Below are positions 52,874 to 61,995 of a stretch of 64,000 bases of DNA, piece after piece (position 1 is the stretch's first letter; each line of letters starts with the position of its first letter). The DNA is from Cercis canadensis (lineage: Eukaryota; Streptophyta; Magnoliopsida; Fabales; Fabaceae): the NCBI GenBank assembly GCA_003255065.1, contig QAOA01000726.1, forward strand, positions 195,813-259,812, in the 5' to 3' direction. The position numbers and the translations under genes were made by a program. Below the pieces are notes generated by a model. It searched no databases, was not told the origin of the DNA, and worked only from the letters and a program-made list of their open reading frames with translations.

Positions 52874-54349
52874 GTAAAAGAACTTGTCGGAATTTTTTCT
52901 ATTTATTTAATTGTTTATGCTTCACTTAAGATTTGATGTTCATAGAGCCATAGAAAGCCTTATAATTGGAGAGAAATATTAGCTGAACTGAAGTTAATTG
53001 TGTATTTTGGCATAGTTACAAAAACTCATAAATAAGATTTGAATTTTCTATTATTCCAGGCAAAAAAAGTTGAAGCTGTGCTAGCCAACACAAAAGAAAT
53101 TCTCAACGAGTGGATTTGGCAGAATAGAAGAACATCTGCGCCTTGCAATCAGCGCACCAGCGCCCATAGTATAAATAGGATTTTAGAGATTAGAATTAAG
53201 ATTTCTGGGACTGCCTGCCTGGATGTTTTACACAATAATATACTTATTTTATCAATGAATTATCTTTTCAAGCAACTCAGGCTTACCTTGTGCTATGTTT
53301 TCCTTTTTTTTTTTTTTATGGCATAAAGTGAACAACAAAATACAAAAAAAAGCACAAAAAAGGAGAAACAGTTCGAAACAGACTTTATCATTTTGTTATA
53401 AATTACATAGTTGTTCATTAACTTGGAAACATAATGTCAAAAAGTACATAGACACCTAGAGAAGCATTATACATCAAAAACCAAAAATCTAGGCCATAGT
53501 TCAGAAGTGGTTCATTCACAGAATTTGCAATATTTAGAAGCCTGATGTGTCATGTATGCTGCAGCATATTACGCACAACATTAAACAAAAAATTAAAATT
53601 AGTTTTTAAATTTATAGTAAGACATTAGTTTAGAATTACTATATAAAAAATTACCTTAGAATTATATTTCCTGGATACTAGAATTGGATATATCACTTAA
53701 AGGACATGATGCTTGATTGCATTAAATGCTCAATACTTGATTATTGAGTGATTAACCATCAATTTCCAAATCTTCGTAGCAGCTTCAAATAAATCCTAGT
53801 AAGCTGATTTCCTACTGATTATATATTTCTTACTGATAAATGTCAAAATGACCAAGACTTAAAACTACCAAGGGCCTCATTCAAATGTATGGCCGGAGCT
53901 TGGCATTAATTAGCCTTTAAAACTAATCCTATCTAAGTGATTTCAACATTACAAGCAATGCAGAAAACCAACATTTAGTGATGCGACATGTAATAAAGTC
54001 AAGCATATAACCGTATCACAACAAAAACCTCTACATCAAGCAAAGCTCAGCTACATATATAATCATAGATGGTCATGCATGCCATAATAAAGGTGTAGTG
54101 AAGATGTTTCAGTGAATGCCTACTAATAAAGTTGTTCACTTTTGCATTACTCATCACATATAACATAGAAATATGTATGAAAAAATAAATACGCAAAGTA
54201 GATAGTGAGAAATTAAAACCCCAAACTAGATAGTGAGAATGTGATTAATTACTATCCAAAAGGATTCAAACCAGACCATAACATTGGAAATACATGTGAT
54301 GGGATAAGTACGAGACTGTAACTTCTTTTTAAAAAATTCAGTAACAGCA
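52874..54349. other. No convincing gene
   Basis: An open stretch at 53059-53245 begins after a possible acceptor (AKKVEAVLANTKEILNEWIW) but matches no family I recognise and does not continue the methyltransferase. The rest is AT-rich. Confidence 0.4.
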
Positions 54350-55033
54350 TCATGGCAAAGCAAATCCAAACAAAATGTCACTGAGATGGTCATAACCAAA
54401 TCCAAACAAAATGTCAGGCGTATACTTCTTCCGCCACTCTAACCATGGCGATTTTTCAGAAAACCATCTGGTAGATGGGTTCCACAAACGCACAAACTGT
54501 GATTCATCGGTACGAGATGCCAAACAGAGCAACCCGTTGCATGACCTGACCACCCGGAACTCAGTGGATATGGGGTAAGGGAAATCGACAGAGATTGATG
54601 GGTTACTAAGCAAGGATTGTACTGAGCAAGTTATGACACCATCTATATTGAAATCGAATTTAGATTCGGATTCGGATACGAATGTGGTGGATAACATTAA
54701 TCGATTATTTGCTCCGTGAAGGTGCTTTCTCACGAAATGGGGATAAGAAATTAATGATTTCCATGACTTAGATATGCACCTGAATTGCAGAAGGAATTTC
54801 ACTGGAACCCTTAACAGGATTTCAACGACGAGTTCATCTGGCAGGATCGTTGACCCACAAGAAGCCTCAGGTGGTGGAGCGTTGCTCTCACACGGTGCTA
54901 GTGTGAGCTGAGGATGGTGGATTCGTGAAGCAAGTGTAATGCATTCGTCGGCCGGAGTCAAAATGGAGGGGCTACTCCAAGTGTTAGGAGTGAAGGACAG
55001 AGAAGATATTGCAGAAAAGGAGGCAAGATTCAT
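54350..55033 (-). CDS. F-box protein, short, with a borrowed N-terminus
   Basis: ATG at 55031-55033; 227 residues ending TGA at 54350-54352. Residues about 68-112 (LPDELVVEILLRVPVKFLLQ...CISKSWKSLISYPHFVRKHL) are an F-box, the SKP1-binding part of SCF ubiquitin ligases; VRSCNGLLCLA and LWNPSTRW after it are typical of FBA-type F-box proteins. Usual members are 350-400 residues, so the substrate-binding tail is cut. A 20-bp perfect direct repeat (54361-54380, 54397-54416) sits at the break and yields DILFGFG...DILFGFA before the stop. Residues 1-24 and the leader are copied from the methyltransferase exon 1 at 50222. A copia insertion lies 156 bp upstream of the start. Expression is unknown. 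Confidence 0.7.
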   Translation of the reverse strand: MNLASFSAISSLSFTPNTWSSPSILTPADECITLASRIHHPQLTLAPCESNAPPPEASCGSTILPDELVVEILLRVPVKFLLQFRCISKSWKSLISYPHFVRKHLHGANNRLMLSTTFVSESESKFDFNIDGVITCSVQSLLSNPSISVDFPYPISTEFRVVRSCNGLLCLASRTDESQFVRLWNPSTRWFSEKSPWLEWRKKYTPDILFGFGYDHLSDILFGFALP

Positions 55034-55178
55034 TTTGTATTGCACTAGATGATGAAGAATCCATAGAGAAGGTGGGAGAGAAAGAGGAAAGGAGGGAGAA
55101 AAAATCTGGGAGGAAGCATGCGCGTGGGAGAGAAAGTGAAAAGGAAGGAGTTTTTTTTTTTTTTTTTTTAATAAAACG
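54962..55178 (-). repeat. Inverted duplicate, copy B (F-box leader and first codons)
   Basis: Partner of 50087-50293. It differs by scattered substitutions and a long T-run (55151-55169) in place of mixed sequence. Confidence 0.85.
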
Positions 55179-55189
55179 GTGAGGTAAAG

Positions 55190-55465
55190 TGTAAAATCTT
55201 CAAGAAAGTAAACAAGGCAGAGAAGGCAGAGAAGGAGGTCGAGAGAGAACACTTGTGAAAGCTTTTCCTCTATTTTCTCATATCAGTAAATGACAATACA
55301 ATATGGACTTTATATGTACAGTAACCGCCCAACTATTTGAATGCCACGTAGGCAACCAGTAAACTACCTAACTAACTAGAGTTAATTAATCAACAATGAA
55401 TAACTAATAATTAACTCAAGTAAATAAACTATGTAACTGAATAACAAATAACAGGATTCTCTATA
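55190..55465 (-). repeat. 3' LTR of the young copia
   Basis: 276 bp, TGTAAAATCTTC...GATTCTCTATA on the plus strand. Confidence 0.96.
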
Positions 55466-55475
55466 TCCCCCCCTC
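55466..55475 (-). other. Polypurine tract of the young copia
   Basis: GAGGGGGGGA on the minus strand, directly before the 3' LTR. The pol stop codon (TGA at 55474-55476) overlaps it. Confidence 0.85.
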
Positions 55476-58400
55476 AAGTTGGAGCATGAGGATGATGGAA
55501 ATCAACCATGCCCAACTTGGAGAGAATGGAATGAAATTGAGGACTGGCAAGATTCTTGGTAAAGATGTCAGCAAGCTGGGACTTAGTGGAGACATATTGT
55601 GGAAGAACAAGACCAGCTTTATATTTGTCACGTACAATGTGGCAGTCAATCTCGAGGTGTTTAGTTCTCTCATGGAAGACAGGATTGGCTGTAATATGGA
55701 GGGCAGCCATGTTGTCACACCAGAGGGAAATGGGCAAAGGAAAGCTGAGATGAAAGTCACGTAGGATATAAGTAATCCATTGCAGTTCACAGACAGTGGT
55801 GGCAAGACTTCTGTATTCTGCCTCAGCAGAAGAACGACTAACAGTGGTTTGCTTCTTGGTTTTCCAAGAGATAAGAGAGGAACCAAGTGAGACACAATAT
55901 CCTGTGATAGACCTGCGAGTATCCTTGCAAGCAGCCCAATCAGCATCACAGTAGGCTGAGAGGGTGAATGTGGAGGTGGAAGAAAAAAATAAGCCTCGAG
56001 AGGGAGTGCCCTTGAGATACTTGAGGACATGGATGGCCCCATTCCAGTGTGCTTGAGTAGGGGAGTGAAGAAATTGACTCAGTTGCTGTACAGCATGGGT
56101 AATGTCTGGCCTAGTGAGGTTTAGATAGAGGAGTCTGCCAATGAGCCTGCGATATCTCTCTGGTTCAGGGATGGGAGCACCTGCAGAGGAGAAGTGCTGT
56201 CCCTTAGGCAAAGGGGTGGTCATTGGTTTAGCCCCTAGGAGTCCAGCATCCTTTAAGATGTCCAGAATGTATTTTCTTTGAGTAACATAGGTGCCTGCAG
56301 AGCCACGAGCGATTTCTATGCCAAGGAAATATTTGGCAAAACCCAGATCTTTAATGGTAAAGGCAGAATGAAGAAAGTCTTTAACAGCTTGAATTTGAGT
56401 GTCATGTGTGCCTGTGAGCAGCACATCATCAACATAAACCAGTAAGGCTAAGAAGGAGTCAGAGGTATGCATGGTAAACAGGCAGTGGTCATGACCACTC
56501 TGCTGGAAACCAAAACCTGTTAGTTTGGCACAGAATTCAGCATTCCACTGGCGAGAGGCCTGTTTCAAGCCATAGAGGGACCTCTTTAGGAGGCAAACTT
56601 CATTGGACTGAGCCTTAAGATATCCTTGAGGTGGTAGCATGTAAACCTCTTCATTAAGGTGACCATGCAGAAAAGCATTGTTGATGTCCAGTTGGTGAAT
56701 GGACCAGTGCTTAGAGGTTGCAATTGCCAAAAACATCCGGACTGTGACAAGTTTAGCCACTGGAGAAAAACTGTCCTTGTAGTCAATGCCTTCGATTTGG
56801 TGATAGCCTTTGGCTACCAATCTGGCCTTATATCTATCAAGAGTACCATCAGGCAGATATTTGACTTTGTACACCCACTTGGACCCAATGGCTTTCTTTC
56901 CTTTTGGCAAAGGAACTAAGTCCCAAGTGTGGTTAGATTCCAATGCCTGTAGTTCTTTGTTCATGGCATCAACCCACTTATCATTCTTGCTTGCATGATA
57001 GTAAGAGCAAGGTTCTGGTATAGTGGATACATTAGCAAGAAAACACATGTAAGGGTGTGTGAAATGGGATGACTGGTGATAAGGGAAAGTATTTGGTGTG
57101 TAGGGGGAAGAACCTGTAAAGACAGGAGTAGGAGTAGCAGAAAAAATAGCAGGTAAGTCTGTAGGAATCAATACAGAAGAGACAAAGTCAGTAAGCCATG
57201 CTGGTTTTGTAGTGTGTCTAGTGCTGTGTCGTAGGACAGGAGGAGGCACAACATGAGACAAAGGTTGAGGTGGCTGTGGAGAGGAAGGGATGGAAGGAGA
57301 AGATGATATCTCAGAGGGAAGATCAGTGGGATCAGAATTTAAGGCAGGAGAGTCGTTTGTTACTGATGGTAGGGAGTCAAAATGAGGTGAGGGAGTGTCA
57401 AGGAAAGGAAGAGGCAGAGATGTGTTATTGGAGTCAGGAGGGACCTGCTCGAAAGGGAAGTGATGCTCATGAAACAAAACATCTCTACTAGTAAAAATTT
57501 GATGTGTGTGTAGATCATAAACTTGAAAAGCCTTTTGTCCAGCAACAAAACCAAGAAAAACACATTTGGATGCCCTACTAGCAAATTTGTCTCTGTGAGG
57601 GTGTGTGTTGGTGGCAAAACATAAGCATCCAAAACATTTAAGAAGAGTGTAGTCAGGTTTTTTGTCATGGAGGAGTTCATATGGAGTGCACCAATCCAGA
57701 ATACCAGTAGGTAATCTGTTAATGATGTAGACAGCCATAAGAAGGGAGTGTCCCCAAAATTTAATAGGCAAGTGTGACTGAAACATTAATGCTCTAGCAA
57801 TTTGGAGGATGTGTTTATGTTTTCTTTCAACAATTCCATTTTGCTGTGGGGTGTAAACACAGCTTTTTTGATGTAGAATGCCCATTTCTGATAAAAAGGA
57901 CTGACAGGCAGTGTTAGTGAATTCTGTTCCATTGTCAGTTCTGACACACTTAACTGAAGTGTTAAATTGAGTTTTAATCATGTTGAAGAAAGTTTTCAGT
58001 GTGTCTAGTATTTGGAACTTGTGCCTAAGTAAGAAAATCCAAGTGGCCCTGCTATGATCATCCACCACAGTGAGCATGTAGTGTGCTCCTGTGATAGAAG
58101 CTGTCCTATAGGGTCCCCACAGATCTATATGCATGAGATCAAAGTTGGATTCTGAGCGAGTAGTGCTGAGAGGAAAAGAGAGTCTGTGCTGTTTGGATTT
58201 ATGACAGATATCACAGGGTGAAAGCTGTGTGGCATCAATATTTTTCAAGAAAGGTATGTGTTGTAAAGCCTTTAAAGAGGGATGTCCAAGTCTATTGTGC
58301 CATAGAAGGTCAGAAACTTTATTTGAAGTAACTGTAGCAGTACAAGGAATATGAACTGAATTACAAGCAGCAGGGCACATTGTGCTGACTAAAGCAGATG

Positions 58401-60000
58401 TGTTATTACAAGAATTTAAAGAACGATGATCATGAAAGGAAGTTTTGTCTAAGATGTATAGATTCCCAAGCACCTTACCAACTGCTAGAGTTTCTTTAGT
58501 CTGTTGGTCCTGCAAAAGGCATTTGTCAGGAAGAAAAATGAATTGGATTTGTGCTGTTTTGGCAAGCTTTCTCACAGAGAGAAGGTTAAATTTGAAGCTA
58601 GGTACATGTAGTGCATCTGTGAGTGTGAGAATGGGACTGAGTTTAACATTTCCTACCAAGTGAACCATTTTAACTGATCCATCTGGTAAAAAAACTGAAG
58701 TTAGGTGTGTTACTCGCCTAGGACTGTCTAGGAGTTTAAGGCTAGCACACATGTGATTTGAAGCACCTGTATCAACTATCCATGTACCAGGATCTATACT
58801 ATCTATTGACATCAAAGCAGAAGGAAAATGTGGTCGAGGAATGTTACCTGCAAAGTTCTCAAGGTGTGCATAGTTAATGTGATTTCCTTCAATGCCTCCT
58901 TGTCCTTTAATCATTTTAGAGAGCTCCTGTTGAATGAGCTCAGTTAGAGTAGCCCTGTGTTCATTGTTGTTCCCAGTATCATGTAGCATATTTGCATCCA
59001 GTGGATGATCAGCAAAATTAGCCATGTGCTTTCCTCCTGAGTTCTGATTTCGTTGCTCCTTGAGCTCTTTGTACCAGTCAGGATAGCCATGCAGCTTGAA
59101 GCAGTTATCCTTAGTGTGACCTCCAGTATTGCAATGTGAACATTTCTCATTTTTCTTGTCCATGTAGCTTTGTTTCTTATGGTTTCCTGAGTGTGATCTT
59201 CCTGCACCAGATCCTCTTCCCATAGGCGCTCTCACAAACATTGCAGAATTCTCAGCTTTTCCCCCCAGGTTAATATGAACCTCTCTTTGTTTCTCTATTC
59301 GCAGAATCATAGAATAAGCCTTATTAACTGAAGGCAATGGATCCATCACCAAGATTTGGTTCCGGATATGATCATAATCATCTCCTAATCCCATTAGAAA
59401 TTGCAGTAATTTTCCAGAGTTCACTAGTTCAGAAACCTTTTTTGTGACACCACAGGCACAATTTTTGCAGGTGCATTGTGGCATAGGCTGCACACAGGCT
59501 AGCTCGTCCCAGAGTTTCTTCAATTTGGTAAAATACTTCACCACTGATTGACTCCCCTGAGAAATCGTGCTAATTTCTCTTTGAATTTGGTAAACCTGTG
59601 GTCCATTGGACTCACCAAATCTCTCCTCCAATTCCAACCAGAGTTCACGTGCAGTAGAAGCATAGAGAAAAGCCTCGACTATGTCCTTAGAGATTGAGTT
59701 TAGGATCCATGATCTGATCATGCAATCCACTCTAATCCACTGATCATAGTCATCTGAGTCTTCTTCAGGCATTTCATATCTGCCATCAATGAATCCGAGC
59801 TTTACCTTAGCTCCAAGTGCAATCTTGATCGATCTGTTCCAAGATAAGTAGTTATTACCAGTCAAACTTGTCGAGACAAGCTGCATTCCTGGATGATCCG
59901 AGCTTGCTAGTGCCATTGGATCTCCATTAGAGTTCCCTGTAGACTCTTTATGCGAAGCTGCAGTGGCTGTTGCAGTAGCGGTTGCTGATTCCATCTTCAA
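55474..60000 (-). CDS. Copia gag-pol polyprotein, 1508 residues, intact
   Basis: One uninterrupted frame from ATG at 59998-60000. Order of domains by residue: gag start with LTGNNYLSWNRSIKIALGAK (about 45-65) and UBN2-type gag to about 250; zinc knuckle CSHCNTGGHTKDNC (about 285); aspartic protease WIVDTGASNHM (about 409); pre-integrase HHCC zinc region (about 570-615); integrase with HIDLWGP, RTDNGTEF and QQNGIVERKH supplying the D, D and E (about 625, 690, 724); reverse transcriptase from about 1000 with the LVYVDDVLLTG active site (about 1190); RNase H AYCDADW (about 1351) to the end. Protease-before-integrase-before-RT is the copia order. All catalytic motifs appear intact, so the copy could be active. 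Confidence 0.96.
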   Translation of the reverse strand: MKMESATATATATAASHKESTGNSNGDPMALASSDHPGMQLVSTSLTGNNYLSWNRSIKIALGAKVKLGFIDGRYEMPEEDSDDYDQWIRVDCMIRSWILNSISKDIVEAFLYASTARELWLELEERFGESNGPQVYQIQREISTISQGSQSVVKYFTKLKKLWDELACVQPMPQCTCKNCACGVTKKVSELVNSGKLLQFLMGLGDDYDHIRNQILVMDPLPSVNKAYSMILRIEKQREVHINLGGKAENSAMFVRAPMGRGSGAGRSHSGNHKKQSYMDKKNEKCSHCNTGGHTKDNCFKLHGYPDWYKELKEQRNQNSGGKHMANFADHPLDANMLHDTGNNNEHRATLTELIQQELSKMIKGQGGIEGNHINYAHLENFAGNIPRPHFPSALMSIDSIDPGTWIVDTGASNHMCASLKLLDSPRRVTHLTSVFLPDGSVKMVHLVGNVKLSPILTLTDALHVPSFKFNLLSVRKLAKTAQIQFIFLPDKCLLQDQQTKETLAVGKVLGNLYILDKTSFHDHRSLNSCNNTSALVSTMCPAACNSVHIPCTATVTSNKVSDLLWHNRLGHPSLKALQHIPFLKNIDATQLSPCDICHKSKQHRLSFPLSTTRSESNFDLMHIDLWGPYRTASITGAHYMLTVVDDHSRATWIFLLRHKFQILDTLKTFFNMIKTQFNTSVKCVRTDNGTEFTNTACQSFLSEMGILHQKSCVYTPQQNGIVERKHKHILQIARALMFQSHLPIKFWGHSLLMAVYIINRLPTGILDWCTPYELLHDKKPDYTLLKCFGCLCFATNTHPHRDKFASRASKCVFLGFVAGQKAFQVYDLHTHQIFTSRDVLFHEHHFPFEQVPPDSNNTSLPLPFLDTPSPHFDSLPSVTNDSPALNSDPTDLPSEISSSPSIPSSPQPPQPLSHVVPPPVLRHSTRHTTKPAWLTDFVSSVLIPTDLPAIFSATPTPVFTGSSPYTPNTFPYHQSSHFTHPYMCFLANVSTIPEPCSYYHASKNDKWVDAMNKELQALESNHTWDLVPLPKGKKAIGSKWVYKVKYLPDGTLDRYKARLVAKGYHQIEGIDYKDSFSPVAKLVTVRMFLAIATSKHWSIHQLDINNAFLHGHLNEEVYMLPPQGYLKAQSNEVCLLKRSLYGLKQASRQWNAEFCAKLTGFGFQQSGHDHCLFTMHTSDSFLALLVYVDDVLLTGTHDTQIQAVKDFLHSAFTIKDLGFAKYFLGIEIARGSAGTYVTQRKYILDILKDAGLLGAKPMTTPLPKGQHFSSAGAPIPEPERYRRLIGRLLYLNLTRPDITHAVQQLSQFLHSPTQAHWNGAIHVLKYLKGTPSRGLFFSSTSTFTLSAYCDADWAACKDTRRSITGYCVSLGSSLISWKTKKQTTVSRSSAEAEYRSLATTVCELQWITYILRDFHLSFPLPISLWCDNMAALHITANPVFHERTKHLEIDCHIVRDKYKAGLVLPQYVSTKSQLADIFTKNLASPQFHSILSKLGMVDFHHPHAPT

Positions 60001-60082
60001 CCGGATCAGAACAGAGTGATCAACCTAATTCTTCTTCAGAGAATCAATCAAGATAAAGGTATAAGCAAATCTGGATCGATTT

Positions 60083-60094
60083 GCTCTGATACCA
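60083..60094 (-). other. tRNA-iMet primer-binding site of the young copia
   Basis: TGGTATCAGAGC on the minus strand, immediately after the 5' LTR. Confidence 0.93.
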
Positions 60095-60370
60095 TGTAAA
60101 ATCCTCAAGAAAGTAAACAAGGCAGAGAAGGCAGAGAAGGAGGTCGAGAGAGAACACTTGTGAAAGCTTTTCCTCTATTTTCTCATATCAGTAAATGACA
60201 ATACAATATGGACTTTATATGTACAGTAACCGCCCAACTATTTGAATGCCACGTAGGCAACCAGTAAACTACCTAACTAACTAGAGTTAATTAATCAACA
60301 ATGAATAACTAATAATTAACTCAAGTAAATAAACTATGTAACTGAATAACAAATAACAGGATTCTCTATA
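60095..60370 (-). repeat. 5' LTR of the young copia
   Basis: 276 bp, one mismatch to the 3' LTR. Acts as the promoter for minus-strand transcription of the element. Confidence 0.96.
60213..60219 (-). promoter_or_regulatory. Probable TATA box in the copia 5' LTR
   Basis: TATAAAG on the minus strand, about 120 bp before the LTR end and directed toward gag-pol. Motif and position only. Confidence 0.5.
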
Positions 60371-60389
60371 TAAAGGAAGGAGAAGACGA

Positions 60390-61509
60390 GAAAAGAACTA
60401 CAGGGCAGCTCATGGAGGATACAGTGCCCTCCCTCTGCCACCTAATGCTTCCCAAGTCGACACTTTGCCCTCAAAACTGCGCAGGATCATCGCTTTCACT
60501 TCCTCCCCTCAATCCCAACCCCAAGGTTTCTCTTCTTCTCCTTCTCCTTCCCCTTCCCCTTCCCCTCTATGTACTCGTCTTCTTCTCTCTTTCTCAACGG
60601 TGTTATATGCTTTCAGGAGCTGCAGCCTTGACCAAAAATATCGACAAGAGGAAGAAAAGGGAGGATGGTCATGTTCAAAATGTGAGTTTTAACTGATTAT
60701 TTTTTGAACCCATTCACTTTTTGGCTTTTGAAATTCATAAGTGGGTGTTTTTATTATGACCCATTTGCCCAATTCATAAATAAGTAATCAATGAATTATG
60801 CTCATTGAGTTGTAATTACTATTAGAATGTGTTGGTTTCTGTTCTCTAGATAGTTATTTTCTCTGCCACTCAAATTGTTGCTAAGGAATTAAATTGAAGA
60901 AAGTAATCATATAGCAGTTTTCAACACATTCACAGATCCCTTTGCAGAAAAAGAGCAGAAATTTCATTCATCAGAAGGAAGATGAATTGAATTGTTGGAT
61001 TGGTTAGAAGCATGTCATTTTGTACTTCTTTTTGTTGCTGCAGAGTTTAAATATCTCTATAAAATTTTCAAGTCTATGATCCAACTTGTATTATTGCTTC
61101 GTGTTTCTAAGCACAATTGAGGTATCCCTTTTTTTCAATAAATTTGAAAGAAAAGTTTCCCTACCACCATTAAAATTCTGCGACCTTCAACAAGAATATC
61201 TGTGGTGGCTTGTCAAGAATGTAAGATTGGTTGCATATTAAATTATTTGTCGCTCTGTATCTTGGTTGTTAATTGGGCGACCATTTTATGACTATTTGTG
61301 CTGAACATGCATTCAAAGGATAAAGACGAAGTGGAAACAGCAGATGTCAAGCAAGGAGGTACTGATGGACAACGGGAGGCTCCTCAGCATACAGATGGTG
61401 TCAATGAACAATTTATTCAGAGTAATGCAAGTGAAAAGAAAAAGAATAAAAGGAAGAGAACGGAGGTTAAAGACCTCAGATTTGAAGAAGTGGAGAAAAC
61501 AAGCTCTTA
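60390..61509 (+). pseudogene. Lysine-rich gene of unknown function, 5'-truncated
   Basis: Three exons share one frame: about 60390-60525 (EKNYRAAHGGYSALPLPPNA, SKLRRIIAFTSSPQSQPQ), 60617-60681 (GAAALTKNIDKRKKRED) and 61319-61509 (KDKDEVETADVKQGG to KKKNKRKRTEVKDLRFEEVE, TAG). Introns fit GT-AG. No ATG exists in this frame in the LTR or in the reconstructed pre-insertion flank, where a TGA stands; the ATG at 60412 is in another frame and hits a stop in exon 2. After the TAG the same frame continues LKRRERKKK up to a possible donor (GTAAGCG at 61537), so the stop may be premature. Basic low-complexity text suggests a nucleolar protein, but I do not recognise the family. Confidence 0.55.
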
Positions 61510-61690
61510 GTTGAAAAGGCGAGAGCGTAAGAAAAAGTAAGCGAATCAATATCTTCTTACTTTGTCTGTTTTATTGAGTTCTAATAGATTTCGTTGGTTC
61601 TTTCTCTCTTAAATTCTATTTATGAATTTAATTCATTTCATCTTCTACTAGTTTTATCAAAAAAGTAAAATCATCTCCTTTTAGTTGTTA
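61510..61690. other. 3' flank of the lysine-rich gene
   Basis: Holds the possible continuation LKRRERKKK and then AT-rich sequence up to the candidate Helitron end. Confidence 0.4.
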
Positions 61691-61745
61691 CTAGTATTCG
61701 GCCCTGCGCGATGCACAGACGCTGCGGCTGGGGACGACACAGAAT
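61691..61745 (-). mobile_element. Candidate Helitron 3' terminus
   Basis: On the minus strand a GC-rich hairpin (CTGTGC-ATC-GCGCAG) is followed, after GGCCGAATA, by CTAG and then T, the layout of plant Helitron 3' ends (hairpin about 10 bases before CTRR, inserted at A/T). The body would extend to the right; its 5' TC end was not found. Confidence 0.45.
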
Positions 61746-61754
61746 AAGAAATCT

Positions 61755-61995
61755 TATTGGATTACCCTATGGGGTTGGTTTAATGGTTATTCAAATTATA
61801 GTCCTATTAAAATTTTTGAAAACTTGTCCACATTGTGTAATCTCACTCTTTTTCCAAGTGTCATAGGAAATCAAATTTAATCACCCGTTGGGGTTGATTT
61901 ATTGGTTACTCAAATTATAATCCAATTAAAACTTTAAGAAATTTGTACTCGTGGTTTAACCCCAATCCTTTTTTTTTAGTGTTATAGGTTATTTA
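61755..61995. repeat. Imperfect tandem duplication, about 120 bp
   Basis: GGGGTTGGTTTAATGGTTAT near 61770 and GGGGTTGATTTATTGGTTAC near 61893 begin two collinear diverged copies. Confidence 0.6.

Larger units (their letters stand above)
55190..60370 (-). mobile_element. Young, structurally complete Ty1/copia retrotransposon
   Basis: LTRs of exactly 276 bp at both ends differ at one position (T at 55199, C at 60104). The 5-bp duplication TAAAG lies at 55185-55189 and 60371-60375. The primer site, polypurine tract and an unbroken gag-pol frame are all present. The LTR ends read TG...TA on the plus strand, that is TA...CA in element orientation, instead of TG...CA. It stands between the divergent F-box and lysine-rich genes. 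It is related to the decayed element at 10424-16023. Confidence 0.97.

Noticed and set aside
53039-53326. 95-codon frame as the methyltransferase last exon
   Set aside because: Its residues do not resemble the expected EVxRVLKPGG continuation.
60412-60696. 94-codon frame starting at ATG 60412
   Set aside because: It depends on reading through a likely intron and meets a stop in exon 2 when spliced; the other frame joins all three exons.
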